Shown: positions 44,969 through 53,841 of the stretch, piece after piece
Numbering within the stretch: the first letter of the stretch is position 1
How the letters are laid out: each line of letters starts with the position of its first letter
DNA from: an uncultured Burkholderiales bacterium
GTDB lineage: Bacteria > Pseudomonadota > Gammaproteobacteria > Burkholderiales > Burkholderiaceae_C
Direction of reading: 5' to 3'
DNA length: 64,000 nt
Assembly: GCA_903886485.1 (NCBI GenBank)
Contig: CAISMH010000019.1
Location: forward strand, 310,001 to 374,000
Notes under the pieces: model-generated
Told to the model about the DNA's origin: nothing
The model's input: only the letters and a program-made list of their open reading frames with translations
The model's database searches: none
Translations under genes and position numbers: made by a program

Positions 44969-45703
44969 CTAAGCCTTCCAGCGCTCCCAGCCCTTGGCGC
45001 GCAAATCACACGCGGGGCATGTGCCACACCCATAGCCCCAGTCGTGACGGTGCGTGCGGTCACCCATGTAGCAGGTGTGGGTGTGCTCCACGATGAGGTT
45101 GACCAACTGATCGCCACCGCTGAGAGCTTGTGCTTTTTGACCCACGTCGTAGGCCAGTTGCCAAGTCTGTGCTTTGTCGATCCACATCAACGGTGTTTCA
45201 ATCAGCAAGCGCCTGTCCATGCCTAAGGACAAGGCAATTTGCATCGCCTTCATGGTGTCGTCACGGCAATCGGGGTAGCCCGAAAAATCGGTCTCGCACA
45301 CACCGGTGACGATGACATCCAAATCACGGCGATAAGCCAATGCCGCCGCCAGCGTCAGGAACAACAAATTACGGCCCGGCACAAACGTGTTGGGCAGGCC
45401 CGAGGCTTCCATCTTGAAGGCCATGTCGCGCGTGAGCGAGGTTTCGCTCACCTGCCCTAATACGCCGAGGTCGAGCAAATGGTCTTCCCCCAACTTAGGC
45501 GACCACTGCGGAAATTTCTGACGAATTTGTGACAACACCTCGATGCGCGCCTCTAACTCCACCAAATGTCGTTGGCGGTAGTCAAACGCCAAGGTTTCGA
45601 CACGCTCGTAGTTCGCCAGAGCATGCGCCAAGCAAGTGGTGGAGTCTTGCCCGCCCGAGAATAAAACCAAGGCGTTGCGGTGAATGGGGTGACGTGCTTG
45701 CAT
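44969..45703 (-). CDS. queC: 7-cyano-7-deazaguanine synthase
   Basis: QueC converts 7-carboxy-7-deazaguanine to preQ0 in queuosine synthesis, using ATP and ammonia. The 244-residue protein has the PP-loop '[16 protein letters not shown]' near residue 14 and the zinc motif '[14 protein letters not shown]' near the C-terminus, plus '[17 protein letters not shown]'. Nothing else of the que pathway is in the window. It is convergent with the ABC gene and divergent from yggT. Confidence 0.95.
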   Translation of the reverse strand: MQARHPIHRNALVLFSGGQDSTTCLAHALANYERVETLAFDYRQRHLVELEARIEVLSQIRQKFPQWSPKLGEDHLLDLGVLGQVSETSLTRDMAFKMEASGLPNTFVPGRNLLFLTLAAALAYRRDLDVIVTGVCETDFSGYPDCRDDTMKAMQIALSLGMDRRLLIETPLMWIDKAQTWQLAYDVGQKAQALSGGDQLVNLIVEHTHTCYMGDRTHRHDWGYGCGTCPACDLRAKGWERWKA

Positions 45704-45771
45704 GGGGGATTTGTTGTGAACTATCTTGGGTCGGGATACAAATTTTGCCTGAGCCCACCTAAACTTGAGCC

Positions 45772-46332
45772 ATGTTGTTACAAATTTTCTCTTTGATCCT
45801 CCAGTTCATCGTCGGTGTGGTGGCGGGCACCTGTTTGCTGCGCATGTACATGCATCTGCAACGCGTCAATCTCTCCGTCCGTGGGGGCAACCCGATGGCA
45901 CCGTTTGTGTTCACGATCACCAACTGGATCGTGCTTCCGGTGCGCCGCTTTGTGCCCGCCATCGGTCGCCTTGACACCGCCAGTCTGGTGGCTGCGTATG
46001 CGGTGCTATTGGCTAAGCATTCACTGCTATGGCTGGTGGCGGGAGCCTCGGCTTATTGGCTAGGCTTGGTGGTCCATGCGGGCTTTGAGTTGCTTGGCAT
46101 CATTCTCTCCAGTTTGATGTGGCTCGTGCTCATCTATGTGCTGATGTCATGGGTCAAGACAGCCTCGGACGTGGCCTACTTTTTAGCGCAGCTGGTGGAG
46201 CCCTTGTTGCGACCGCTTCGTCGTTTGTTGCCACAGATGGGCGGGGTGGACTTGTCGCCCATCGCACTGCTGTTGCTGATTCAAATCGCCGAGATCGTGC
46301 TGCACAACCTGCAAGCACAATTTGTTTTTTAG
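45772..46332 (+). CDS. YggT family membrane protein
   Basis: A 186-residue inner-membrane protein with the YggT duplication: two hydrophobic halves each followed by a conserved basic turn, '[15 protein letters not shown]' and '[20 protein letters not shown]', the latter being the family's best signature. YggT proteins have been linked to osmotic stress and cell division, but the mechanism is unknown. The stop lies 22 bases before the lipocalin ATG. Confidence 0.9.
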   Translation: MLLQIFSLILQFIVGVVAGTCLLRMYMHLQRVNLSVRGGNPMAPFVFTITNWIVLPVRRFVPAIGRLDTASLVAAYAVLLAKHSLLWLVAGASAYWLGLVVHAGFELLGIILSSLMWLVLIYVLMSWVKTASDVAYFLAQLVEPLLRPLRRLLPQMGGVDLSPIALLLLIQIAEIVLHNLQAQFVF

Positions 46333-46354
46333 ATTCGTCTTTGAAGGAACGAAG

Positions 46355-46921
46355 ATGAGATTCACAACTCCATGGATCGCTCTGTGCATGGCGTGGATTG
46401 CCGTTCACGCAGCAGCACAAACACCTGCCGTGACACCGACGGCCTTGCCCCCTGTGACGACCATTGCCACGCTGGACTTGCCCCGCTACATGGGCACTTG
46501 GTATGAGGTGTCGAAGTTCCCCAACCGCTTTCAGCGTCAGTGTGTGGCCAACACCCGTGCGCACTACTTGGCACAAATGGATGGCTCGGTGCAAGTACTC
46601 AACAGTTGCCTCACCGCCGATGGCAGCACCATCGACGCACTCGGCTCGGCCAAGCAAATCGGGCCCGCCACCTCCGCCAAACTGCAAGTGCGCTTTGCGC
46701 CTGCTTGGTTGAGCTGGTTGCCTCAGGTGTGGGGGGACTACTGGGTGATTGACTTGGACACCGACTACCAACTCGCCGCCGTGAGTGACGCCAAACGCGA
46801 ATACCTGTGGGTGTTATCACGCACACCACGCATCAGCACCAAAGCCTATGACGCGCTGCTAGAGCGGATCAAAGCACAACACTTCGATGTGCAAAAACTC
46901 GAACGAACCACCCAAAACTAA
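46355..46921 (+). CDS. Lipocalin family protein (Blc-like)
   Basis: A 188-residue secreted lipocalin. Residues 1-22 form a signal peptide ('AVHAAAQT'); the Cys of a lipobox is absent, so unlike E. coli Blc it is not a lipoprotein. The structurally conserved regions 'DLPRYMGTWYEVSKFPNRFQ', 'YWVIDLDTDYQLAAVSD' and 'LWVLSRTPRIS' are clear. Bacterial lipocalins bind lipids or lysophospholipids in the envelope. GAAGGAACGAAG precedes the ATG; a longer frame from 46322 overlaps yggT and disrupts the signal peptide. Confidence 0.9.
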   Translation: MRFTTPWIALCMAWIAVHAAAQTPAVTPTALPPVTTIATLDLPRYMGTWYEVSKFPNRFQRQCVANTRAHYLAQMDGSVQVLNSCLTADGSTIDALGSAKQIGPATSAKLQVRFAPAWLSWLPQVWGDYWVIDLDTDYQLAAVSDAKREYLWVLSRTPRISTKAYDALLERIKAQHFDVQKLERTTQN

Positions 46922-46935
46922 AGGAACCAACCACC

Positions 46936-47145
46936 ATGCGAGTCAAACAAATCCTCACCGACGTCCAACTGGTCATCGCCGACTTGGAAGTTCATTTGAA
47001 TGGCGAGTTGCGCTGCAGCCCCACGCTGTGCGCCTTGATCCCCGCAACCGAGGGGCATGAAGAAAGAATCATCCCACTCAACACACCCGATGGGCGTCCG
47101 ATTTTCATGAATCCAGAAAATGCCATCGCACCCGCGCAAGACTGA
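46936..47145 (+). CDS. Small conserved-looking protein of unknown function
   Basis: A 69-residue protein I do not recognise. It has an acidic, mixed helix-strand sequence ('QILTDVQLVIADLEVHLNGE' then 'PTLCALIPATEGHEERIIPL' and 'DGRPIFMNPENAIA') with no signal peptide or membrane segment. AAAGGAACCAACCACC before the ATG is a good ribosome-binding site, and it begins 14 bases after the lipocalin stop, so it is probably cotranscribed. Codon use is like the neighbours, which supports it being real. Confidence 0.65.
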   Translation: MRVKQILTDVQLVIADLEVHLNGELRCSPTLCALIPATEGHEERIIPLNTPDGRPIFMNPENAIAPAQD

Positions 47146-47199
47146 GCCCGCCTTGCCCATCTGACCTTGGGCCTTAGGCATTGGGTCTTAGGCCTTGGG

Positions 47200-48090
47200 T
47201 CAAGTTGATTTTTTGCGTAGCTCGTAGACCGTCAGCAAGCCACCGGCTGTGCCGCAGAGGGCGATTAAACCTATGCCCATCATGGACAGGTGATCGGGCA
47301 CATGGTCAAACACCCACCAACCGCCCAGCATGGCAAACCCAATTTGCGCATACATGTACGGCATCAGCGTGCCCGCGGGTGAGCGTTCAAAAGCCATGAT
47401 GAGCAAGAAGTGCCCTACACAGCCCGCAATGCCCATGAGCACAAGCTCCAACAACACGCGTGTGTCACTGATGGGCACCCACAGCCAAAACAACGGAACA
47501 GAGCTGAGCAACGTGCCCACCCATGTGGTATAGAACTGGGTGGTCATGGCGTCTTCGGTACGGGTCATTTTGCTGGTGAGCAGTTGAAACGCGGCATTCG
47601 TGATGACCAAAGCCAAGGGGATGAGCAAGGGCCAGCCAAACACATCCGTCCCAGGGCGCACGATGATGAGCGTCCCCACGAAGCCACCACACACCAACCA
47701 CACTCGCTGCATCGACACATGCTCGCCCAACATGCGGGCGGCCAGCAAGGTGACCAACAAAGGGACCGTCATCACGATGGCGGTGAATTCGCCCACTGGC
47801 AAAAACCTCAAACTAGTGAACGCCAAGCCCGTGACCACGGTCAGCAACACGCCACGCGTGATTTGTTGACGGGGGTTCTGGGTTCGCAACACCTCCAAGC
47901 CTTTGAGTGGTAACACGACCGCTGTGGTGAGCAAGGCTTGGAAAAAATAACGCGCCCAAATCGCCATCATCACAGGAACCACCGTGGTCACCCGTTTGGT
48001 GGTGGTGTCCAAAATGGCGAAGCACGCCAGCGCGACAAGCAGCAAGCTGATGCCCAAGAAAGCAGAGGAACGTTTGGGGTGATGTGTCAT
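47200..48090 (-). CDS. DMT superfamily transporter (EamA family)
   Basis: A 296-residue membrane protein with ten predicted helices in two EamA repeats. The first repeat has 'FYFQALLTTAVVLPLKGLEV'-like sequence and the second ends with 'GGWWVFDHVPDHLSMMGIGLI', the typical closing loop. EamA proteins export amino acids, metabolites or drugs; direction and substrate are unknown. It is divergent from nothing obvious and convergent with the small protein gene. Confidence 0.88.
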   Translation of the reverse strand: MTHHPKRSSAFLGISLLLVALACFAILDTTTKRVTTVVPVMMAIWARYFFQALLTTAVVLPLKGLEVLRTQNPRQQITRGVLLTVVTGLAFTSLRFLPVGEFTAIVMTVPLLVTLLAARMLGEHVSMQRVWLVCGGFVGTLIIVRPGTDVFGWPLLIPLALVITNAAFQLLTSKMTRTEDAMTTQFYTTWVGTLLSSVPLFWLWVPISDTRVLLELVLMGIAGCVGHFLLIMAFERSPAGTLMPYMYAQIGFAMLGGWWVFDHVPDHLSMMGIGLIALCGTAGGLLTVYELRKKST

Positions 48091-48139
48091 GCGGATGCCC
48101 TGAATGAATCAAGACATGTCACAGGACGCTGAACCCGCA

Positions 48140-48364
48140 TCATTCAACCTTGCGTTGGGCGTGCCGCTGGTTGTTACAGAGGTCATGGCTGATGGCCAAA
48201 TTGTCTTGATGGCTGTTACCGCCTTCGCTCAGTGGCTTGATGTGTTCGAGTGTGGCGTCAGCGTGCGCCACATGCGCCCCGCACACCCAACACGGCACCA
48301 CGCCATGCAATTGGCGCGATACCGTTTTGTAGATCTTGTCGCGGGTGAGCTTGAGGCGACTCAA
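48140..48364 (-). CDS. Small HNH-type nuclease domain protein
   Basis: A 74-residue protein with the compact HNH fold signature: 'CWVCGAHV' (first zinc CxxC), 'LEHIKPLSEGGNSHQDNLAI' (His of the HNH motif and Asn) and 'SHDLCNNQRHA' (second zinc pair and final His/Asn). The full metal site seems intact, so it could be an active nickase or nuclease. It starts six bases downstream of the malic-enzyme stop and may be cotranscribed with it. No restriction or phage genes are near. Confidence 0.72.
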   Translation of the reverse strand: MSRLKLTRDKIYKTVSRQLHGVVPCWVCGAHVAHADATLEHIKPLSEGGNSHQDNLAISHDLCNNQRHAQRKVE

Positions 48365-48370
48365 GGTTTT

Positions 48371-49654
48371 TTACTTCACCCAAGCAGCCAGTGTTTTGGC
48401 GTAGGCATCAAAGTCTTTGATCGGGCGCTTGGCCACACCCGACGCCTCAGCTGCACGCGCCACCGCCGGTGCAATGCGTTGGATGAGTCGGCTGTCAAAA
48501 GGTTTGGGAATGATGTTGTCCACACCAAACGCCAAATCTATGCCGGGGTAAGCGGCTTGCACTTCTGGTGTCACGTCGAGCTTGGCCAGGTCAGCGATTT
48601 CGCGCACACAGGCGATCTTCATGGCTTCGGTGATTTTGGTGGCGCCGCAATCCAACGCACCACGGAAGATGTACGGGAAGCACAGCACGTTGTTCACTTG
48701 GTTGGGGTAGTCCGAGCGGCCGGTGGCGATGATGCAATCAGGACGCACGGCTTTGGCTAACTCGGGGCGAATTTCAGGTTCGGGGTTGGCCAAGGCCAAG
48801 ATGAGTGGTTTGTCGGCCATGGACTTGACCATGTCTTGCGTCAGCACACCGGGGGCGGAACAGCCCAAGAACACGTCTGCGCCGTTGACCGCATCGGCCA
48901 AGGTGCGCAACTCGGTCTTTTGTGCGAAGCGAGCCTTGGACTCGTCGTAGCCGCCGGGGCGGCCTTCGTAGATCACCCCTTTGGAGTCGCACACATAAAT
49001 GTGCTCGGCTTTCACGCCCAGGCCCACAAACACATCCAAGCAAGCCAAAGCCGCCGCACCTGCGCCCGACACTGCCACCTTGATGCGGGTGATGTCTTTG
49101 CCCGCCAACTCCAAGCCGTTCAACATGGCCGCCGCCGAGATGATGGCAGTGCCGTGTTGGTCGTCGTGGAAGACGGGAATGCGCATGCGTTCGCTGAGTT
49201 TCTTTTCGATGTAGAAACACTCAGGGGCTTTGATGTCTTCGAGATTGATGCCACCAAAGGTGGGCTCCATCGCCGCGATGATGTCCACCAATTTGTCGGC
49301 GTCGTGTTCGTCGAGTTCGATGTCAAACACGTCAATGCCAGAGAACTTTTTGAACAAGCAACCTTTGCCCTCCATGACGGGCTTGCCAGCCAAAGCGCCG
49401 ATGTTGCCTAAGCCCAAAACAGCGGTGCCGTTGGTGATGACGCCCACCAAGTTGCCTCGGCTGGTGTACTCGTAAGAGGCGAGTGGGTCTTTCTCAATCT
49501 CCAAGCAGGGATACGCCACACCGGGTGAATAAGCCAAGCTCAAATCGTGCTGGTTATCCAAAGGGTGCGTTGGCTCCACACGAATCTTGCCCTTGGTGGG
49601 TGAGCGGTGGTAGTCCAGCGCGGCAGTGCGTAATTCTTGTTCTGCTGGGGTCAT
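48371..49654 (-). CDS. NADP-type malic enzyme without the phosphotransacetylase domain
   Basis: A 427-residue malic enzyme that oxidatively decarboxylates malate to pyruvate. Motifs include '[11 protein letters not shown]' (catalytic Tyr region), '[10 protein letters not shown]' (Lys), '[11 protein letters not shown]' (metal ligands) and '[19 protein letters not shown]' (nucleotide binding). MaeB of enteric bacteria carries a further C-terminal phosphotransacetylase-like domain of about 320 residues; this protein ends just where that would begin ('[13 protein letters not shown]'). A stand-alone form therefore, either natural or derived by loss. Cytoplasmic. Confidence 0.9.
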   Translation of the reverse strand: MTPAEQELRTAALDYHRSPTKGKIRVEPTHPLDNQHDLSLAYSPGVAYPCLEIEKDPLASYEYTSRGNLVGVITNGTAVLGLGNIGALAGKPVMEGKGCLFKKFSGIDVFDIELDEHDADKLVDIIAAMEPTFGGINLEDIKAPECFYIEKKLSERMRIPVFHDDQHGTAIISAAAMLNGLELAGKDITRIKVAVSGAGAAALACLDVFVGLGVKAEHIYVCDSKGVIYEGRPGGYDESKARFAQKTELRTLADAVNGADVFLGCSAPGVLTQDMVKSMADKPLILALANPEPEIRPELAKAVRPDCIIATGRSDYPNQVNNVLCFPYIFRGALDCGATKITEAMKIACVREIADLAKLDVTPEVQAAYPGIDLAFGVDNIIPKPFDSRLIQRIAPAVARAAEASGVAKRPIKDFDAYAKTLAAWVK

Positions 49655-49759
49655 GGGAGAAGGATCCTCGTAATTTTAAAAATGGTGGCTATCCTACCCA
49701 CTCTCAAAACCCCCACGTGACGGATGCATACCTCGCCATGTGGATGAAGCCACGCTCTC
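49655..49759. other. Gap between malic-enzyme start and hypothetical gene
   Basis: It holds the malic-enzyme ribosome-binding site (GGATCCTTCTCCC region on the minus strand) and an A/T-rich stretch at 49670-49690. Nothing else is evident. Confidence 0.3.
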
Positions 49760-50131
49760 TTAATTCAACTGCTCTAACAGAAGCTGTGTCTCTTGAATGA
49801 TGGGCTGCGCGAGTTGCAGCAACAAATGCCCATCTTTGGCTTGTTGTGCCCAGCGGTTGGAGGCGTCCAGCACGGGGTGGGCCTGCAAATAGTCGGGCAC
49901 TTCAAAATCTGGCGACTGCTGTTTGAACGTCAACAGCATGCGCAGGTACGCAGAAAAATACAGGCCATACATCAACGCATTGGCAGCCTCTTGCGTCAAC
50001 TCGCGTCGGCCCACCGACTGCAAGAACAACGCCTCTGCGGCCTCCATCGAAGGCAGCTCACGGGCGTTGAGTTGAAACTCCTCATCGAGGGTTTTGCAGG
50101 CCTTGTCCCATTGCGCTTGTGCATCTGTCAT
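49760..50131 (-). CDS. Hypothetical protein linked to SET-domain gene
   Basis: A 123-residue, all-helical, acidic cytoplasmic protein I do not recognise. It opens 'MTDAQAQWDKACKTLDEEF' and includes 'YGLYFSAYLRMLLTFKQQSPDFEVPDYL', a mildly hydrophobic helical part. It starts 24 bases after the SET-domain gene stop on the same strand, so it is probably in the glmS-SET unit. No motif suggests a role; start choice is the only ATG that covers the frame. Confidence 0.6.
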   Translation of the reverse strand: MTDAQAQWDKACKTLDEEFQLNARELPSMEAAEALFLQSVGRRELTQEAANALMYGLYFSAYLRMLLTFKQQSPDFEVPDYLQAHPVLDASNRWAQQAKDGHLLLQLAQPIIQETQLLLEQLN

Positions 50132-50155
50132 CGCGTTCTTCTTTTGCGTGGCTAT

Positions 50156-50629
50156 TCAGGCCAGCATCGTACCTTTGCATTTTTTGGCACCACAGCGACA
50201 TGCGTATTGAAGCTTGAGTGCATCGGTCATGGGCTCGTCACTCACCAGCCCATAGCTGAACGTCAACTCCTCACCGCGCCACACCTGACGGCGGGTTTGA
50301 ATGAAGATGCGCCCATCCACCTCCACAGGCTCACAGTTGGGGCGGCAAGAATGGTTGATCCAGCGCGACGCATTGCCGTCGTACAGACCATCAATCACCC
50401 GCGTGTCGTCGATGTGAAAGTAAAACGTGTGCTCGGGGTGGCTCGGGTCATGCGGGTGGCGACGTTGGGCCTCGGCCATCGTGATGACCTCGCCCACGTA
50501 TTCAATGACTGTTTCGCCTGCGGCCATGTGACACAGCGCAAACACGCCTTTGCCGTGGAGGCGGGATGAGAGGACTTCGATGCGCGACGCACTCGGCATG
50601 GGCGTTGAACGCGCAAGCGTGGCGGTCAT
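50156..50629 (-). CDS. SET-domain protein (protein-lysine methyltransferase)
   Basis: A 157-residue SET-domain protein with '[15 protein letters not shown]' (substrate/SAM loop), 'VIEYVGEVI', '[18 protein letters not shown]' (the pseudoknot NHSCxPNC), 'GEELTFSYG' and a post-SET '[12 protein letters not shown]' with four cysteines for zinc. These are the residues needed for catalysis, so it should methylate lysine on a protein. ATG 50629 overlaps the glmS stop (ATGA), implying translational coupling. Bacterial SET proteins are uncommon; the target is unknown. Confidence 0.88.
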   Translation of the reverse strand: MTATLARSTPMPSASRIEVLSSRLHGKGVFALCHMAAGETVIEYVGEVITMAEAQRRHPHDPSHPEHTFYFHIDDTRVIDGLYDGNASRWINHSCRPNCEPVEVDGRIFIQTRRQVWRGEELTFSYGLVSDEPMTDALKLQYACRCGAKKCKGTMLA

Positions 50630-52518
50630 TCCACCGTGACCGACTTCGCCAAGTTGCGCGGCTTGTCCACATCCGTGCCCCGCGCACACGCGGTGTGATA
50701 ACTCAGCAACTGCAAAGGCACCACATGCAAGATGGGCGAGAGCACGCCGTAGTGTTCGGGCATGCGAATGACGTTCACGCCTTCGCTGCTTTCTATTCTT
50801 GTGTCGCCATCGGCCAACACATACAACACGCCACCACGGGCGCGCACTTCTTGCATATTGCTCTTGAGTTTTTCCAGCAACGCATCGTTAGGTGCCACCG
50901 TCACCACGGGCATGGCACTGGTGACCAGTGCCAAGGGGCCGTGCTTTAACTCACCTGCGGCATAGGCCTCGGCGTGGATGTAGGTGATTTCTTTGAGCTT
51001 CAACGCACCTTCCAAAGCGATGGGGTAGTGCGTGCCACGGCCCAAGAACAAGGCATTTTCTTTGCTCGCAAACTCTTGCGACCATGCGATGAGTTGCGGC
51101 TCTAGCGCCAGCACCGCTTGCAAGGCGGCGGGCAAGTGACGCATGTCTTTGATGTGTGCCGCTTCTTCTTCGTCACTCAAACGGCCCTTGGTTTGCGCCA
51201 AGGCCAAGGTGAGCAAGAACAAACCGGCCAGTTGTGTGCTGAACGCTTTGGTGGACGCCACGCCAATCTCTGCACCCGCACGCGTGACATAGGCCAGCTT
51301 GCACTCACGCACCATGGCGCTGGTGGACACGTTGCAAATCGTGAGCGTTTTATCCATGCCCAAACTTTGCGCGTGACGCAGTGCGGCCAAGGTGTCGGCG
51401 GTCTCGCCCGACTGACTGATGGTGACGACCAAGCTGTTGGGGTTGGGCACCGATTCGCGGTAACGGTACTCGCTGGCAATTTCCACTTGGCAAGGAATTT
51501 TGGCAATCGCTTCGATCCAATACTTGGCTACGCAACCGCTGTAGTAGCTGGTGCCGCAGGCGAGGATGAGCACGTTGTCAATGGCTTTGAACACCGAGTA
51601 AGCGCCGTCACCAAACAACTCGGGCGTGATGCCCTCAATGCCTTCTAGCGTGTCGGCAATCGCGCGCGGTTGCTCGAAGATTTCTTTTTGCATGTAGTGG
51701 CGATACGGCCCCAACTCGGCTGCACCGCTGTGCGCTTGCACGGTTTTGACTTCGCGCGTCACGGCTTTGTGGTGGCGGTCTTGCACCCAGTATTTGCCGA
51801 TTTGAATGTCCACCACATCGCCCTCTTCGAGGTACACGATTTGATCGGTCACGCCTGCCAAGGCCATGGCGTCGCTGGCGAGAAAGGTTTCGCTGTGCGC
51901 TTTGCCCACCCCCAAGATGAGGGGCGAGCCCGCGCGGGCGCCAATCACGCGGTGCGGTTCGTCTTTGTGAAACACCGCAATCGCATAGGCCCCCTGCAGT
52001 TGCGCAATGGCTGCTTTCACCGCTTCAAACAAATCGCCGTTGTAGAGGCTGTCCACCAAATGCGCGATCACCTCGGTGTCGGTTTGGCTTAAAAACTCAT
52101 AGCCCTTGGCTTGCAAAGCAGCGCGCAAGGCGTCGTGGTTTTCAATGATGCCGTTGTGCACCAAGGCCACGCGGCCTACCTTGTTAGGCACATCGCCTGT
52201 GTAAACCCCCGCGCCAGCCCCCGTGCCGTGGCTGAAGTGCGGATGCGCGTTGTGCACCGCAGGCGCACCGTGCGTGGCCCAGCGCGTGTGCGCAATGCCA
52301 ATGCCGCCTTCGATGTGGTCGGCCTTGACTTGGTCCATCAACTCAGACACCCGCGCCGTGCTGCGCGCACGCTGCAAACCGCCCTGCTTGGCCCCCAAAC
52401 TGGCCGCATGCACCGCCACACCGCACGAGTCATAGCCCCGGTATTCCAGCCGCTGCAAACCTTGCACGAGGATGGGAACGATGTTGCGGGTAGAAACTGC
52501 GCCGACGATGCCACACAT
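50626..52518 (-). CDS. glmS: Glutamine-fructose-6-phosphate aminotransferase (isomerising)
   Basis: GlmS makes glucosamine-6-phosphate, the first step to UDP-GlcNAc for peptidoglycan and LPS. The start is fixed at ATG 52518 because the catalytic Cys must be residue 2 ('MCGIVGAV'). The 630-residue enzyme has the glutaminase domain ('THTRWATHG'-like '[11 protein letters not shown]') and two SIS domains ('[14 protein letters not shown]', '[15 protein letters not shown]'), ending '[12 protein letters not shown]'. AGGAG lies eight bases before the start. GlmU, the later pathway enzyme, is 1.3 kb away on the same strand. Confidence 0.97.
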   Translation of the reverse strand: MCGIVGAVSTRNIVPILVQGLQRLEYRGYDSCGVAVHAASLGAKQGGLQRARSTARVSELMDQVKADHIEGGIGIAHTRWATHGAPAVHNAHPHFSHGTGAGAGVYTGDVPNKVGRVALVHNGIIENHDALRAALQAKGYEFLSQTDTEVIAHLVDSLYNGDLFEAVKAAIAQLQGAYAIAVFHKDEPHRVIGARAGSPLILGVGKAHSETFLASDAMALAGVTDQIVYLEEGDVVDIQIGKYWVQDRHHKAVTREVKTVQAHSGAAELGPYRHYMQKEIFEQPRAIADTLEGIEGITPELFGDGAYSVFKAIDNVLILACGTSYYSGCVAKYWIEAIAKIPCQVEIASEYRYRESVPNPNSLVVTISQSGETADTLAALRHAQSLGMDKTLTICNVSTSAMVRECKLAYVTRAGAEIGVASTKAFSTQLAGLFLLTLALAQTKGRLSDEEEAAHIKDMRHLPAALQAVLALEPQLIAWSQEFASKENALFLGRGTHYPIALEGALKLKEITYIHAEAYAAGELKHGPLALVTSAMPVVTVAPNDALLEKLKSNMQEVRARGGVLYVLADGDTRIESSEGVNVIRMPEHYGVLSPILHVVPLQLLSYHTACARGTDVDKPRNLAKSVTVE

Positions 52519-52653
52519 AAAGAGCACTCCTGAATTGGGTTGCCCGAATGGTAGGCGCGGCGAAAAGAAATTTCTTGTATATTTTTTCAACTATTTGAAC
52601 GAAAATTCCAACATCCTCTTTATTTGGAATTTAATTTCAATTAAATTTAATTT
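52519..52653. promoter_or_regulatory. Divergent glmS/Lrp-family promoter region, A/T-rich
   Basis: The last 80 bases before the regulator gene are almost pure A/T and contain near-palindromic ATTTAATTTCAATTAAAT (about 52628-52645). Lrp-family proteins typically bind such A/T-rich inverted motifs upstream of their own gene. It likely serves both divergent genes. Confidence 0.4.
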
Positions 52654-53145
52654 ATGAAACAAGAATTTCTAGATGACACCGATTTGAAGCTGCTCGACGC
52701 CTTGCAGCACGACGCCACCCTCAGCAACGTGGCCTTGGCGGAGCGCCTCAACCTCTCACCCCCCACCTGCCTGCGCCGCGTCAAGCGCCTCAAAGATGAG
52801 GGCTGGATTGAGCGACACATTGCCGTGCTGAGTTCAGACAAATTGGGCGAGGCGCTGGGCCACGGCCTGACCGCTTTGGTAGAGGTGACGCTAGACGCGC
52901 AAGGCGCAGAGCACCTCGACGCCTTCGAACAACGCGCCGTGGCAGACGATGCCGTGCAGCAATGTTGGCGTGTGTCGCCCGGACCCGACTTTGTGCTGGT
53001 GGTGCAAGCGGCGGATATGCCTGACTATCTGGCCATCACGCAACGCCTGCTCACGCAAGACGCGAATGTGCGCAACGTGAAAGCGTTTTTTGCCACCAAG
53101 CGAGCGAAGTTCACCAGCACCTGGCCGGTGCGGCGCAAGGCTTAA
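52654..53145 (+). CDS. Lrp/AsnC family transcriptional regulator
   Basis: A 163-residue regulator with an N-terminal helix-turn-helix ('DLKLLDALQHDATLSNVALA' to 'LSPPTCLRRVKRLKDEGWI', about 8-50) and a C-terminal RAM/Lrp ligand domain ('DFVLVVQAADMPDYL'). It likely senses an amino acid; target unknown. It is divergent from glmS across an A/T-rich region, so autoregulation and possible glmS control are plausible. Its stop overlaps that of the convergent PIN gene by two bases. Confidence 0.9.
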   Translation: MKQEFLDDTDLKLLDALQHDATLSNVALAERLNLSPPTCLRRVKRLKDEGWIERHIAVLSSDKLGEALGHGLTALVEVTLDAQGAEHLDAFEQRAVADDAVQQCWRVSPGPDFVLVVQAADMPDYLAITQRLLTQDANVRNVKAFFATKRAKFTSTWPVRRKA

Positions 53146-53558
53146 ACGCCCAGTGCGCGCATGGTTTGTTGCACCGACATGATTTGCAATGCCGCAGGGG
53201 CCGTGGCGTCCAACACATCGCGGTCAGCACTGACCAAATAATGCGCAGCAGCCTTGAGCGCCGTCTCGAAGAACTTGTCGTCATCGCGGTCACGGCAATA
53301 CACGGCAGGCTCCTTGATGTCCACCCAGTGCGCGCTGGCATCGAAGTCATGCAACAAACGTTCACGGTTTTCTAAACTGATGTAGCGGTCAAATTTGGGC
53401 CGGTACAAACGGGTGCGCAACTCCTCAAACGTGGGCTGCGAAAACACCAAACGGTGATGCGCCAGCGCGTAGCGCACAAGCCGAGCAGGCGGGCCTTCAC
53501 TGGTGAGCGCCGCACTGATCAAGATGTTGGTGTCAATAACTAGCTTAAGACTCGTCAC
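53142..53558 (-). CDS. PIN-domain toxin (putative toxin component)
   Basis: A 138-residue PIN nuclease of the COG1569 type. The acidic residues that bind metal are seen in 'LVIDTNILISAAL' (Asp), 'FEELRTRL' (Glu) and 'DRDDDKFFETAL' (Asp), with a final 'LVSADRDVL'. VapC-like toxins cut tRNA or rRNA. It overlaps the antitoxin gene by 14 bases on the same strand, the classic antitoxin-toxin pair. Confidence 0.87.
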   Translation of the reverse strand: MTSLKLVIDTNILISAALTSEGPPARLVRYALAHHRLVFSQPTFEELRTRLYRPKFDRYISLENRERLLHDFDASAHWVDIKEPAVYCRDRDDDKFFETALKAAAHYLVSADRDVLDATAPAALQIMSVQQTMRALGV

Positions 53559-53796
53559 GCAGCAAGTCTTCCAGCAACTCTGGCGTCATGCCTGCACGTT
53601 CAGACTGCACCGCGGTATCTGCCAATGTGTGCTGCAAGCGGTTGGCATAAAACTCCCGCATGGCTTCGTAATCTTGCGCAGACACCATCACCCCCACCAC
53701 ACGGTCACGCCGCACCACACGCACCGGCGCACGTTGGGCCAGGTCGATGAATTGCCCAAACTGGGTTTTGGCTTCGTTGGCAGAAAAAGTATGCAT
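53545..53796 (-). CDS. Phd/YefM-type antitoxin
   Basis: An 83-residue antitoxin with the Phd/YefM opening 'FSANEAKTQFGQFIDLAQ' and 'PVRVVRRDRVVGVMVSAQDYEAM', then a flexible acidic tail that would wrap the PIN toxin. It overlaps the toxin gene. A perfect 21-base palindrome sits 18 bases upstream of its start and is the likely operator. Confidence 0.87.
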   Translation of the reverse strand: MHTFSANEAKTQFGQFIDLAQRAPVRVVRRDRVVGVMVSAQDYEAMREFYANRLQHTLADTAVQSERAGMTPELLEDLLRDES

Positions 53797-53813
53797 GCGC
53801 CCAATTTAGCACA

Positions 53814-53834
53814 AATCGAACGAATCGTTCGATT
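53814..53834. promoter_or_regulatory. Perfect palindrome upstream of the Phd/PIN module: probable operator
   Basis: AATCGAACGA (53814-53823) and its exact reverse complement (53825-53834) flank a single A. It lies between the glmU stop and the antitoxin ATG. Antitoxins of this type bind palindromes of such length to repress their own operon. Confidence 0.65.
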
Positions 53835-53841
53835 GGCTCGA

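Noticed and set aside
50626..52653. glmS ribozyme in the leader of glmS
   Set aside because: The leader is only A/T-rich and short; the ribozyme is a Gram-positive feature and its core sequence is not present.
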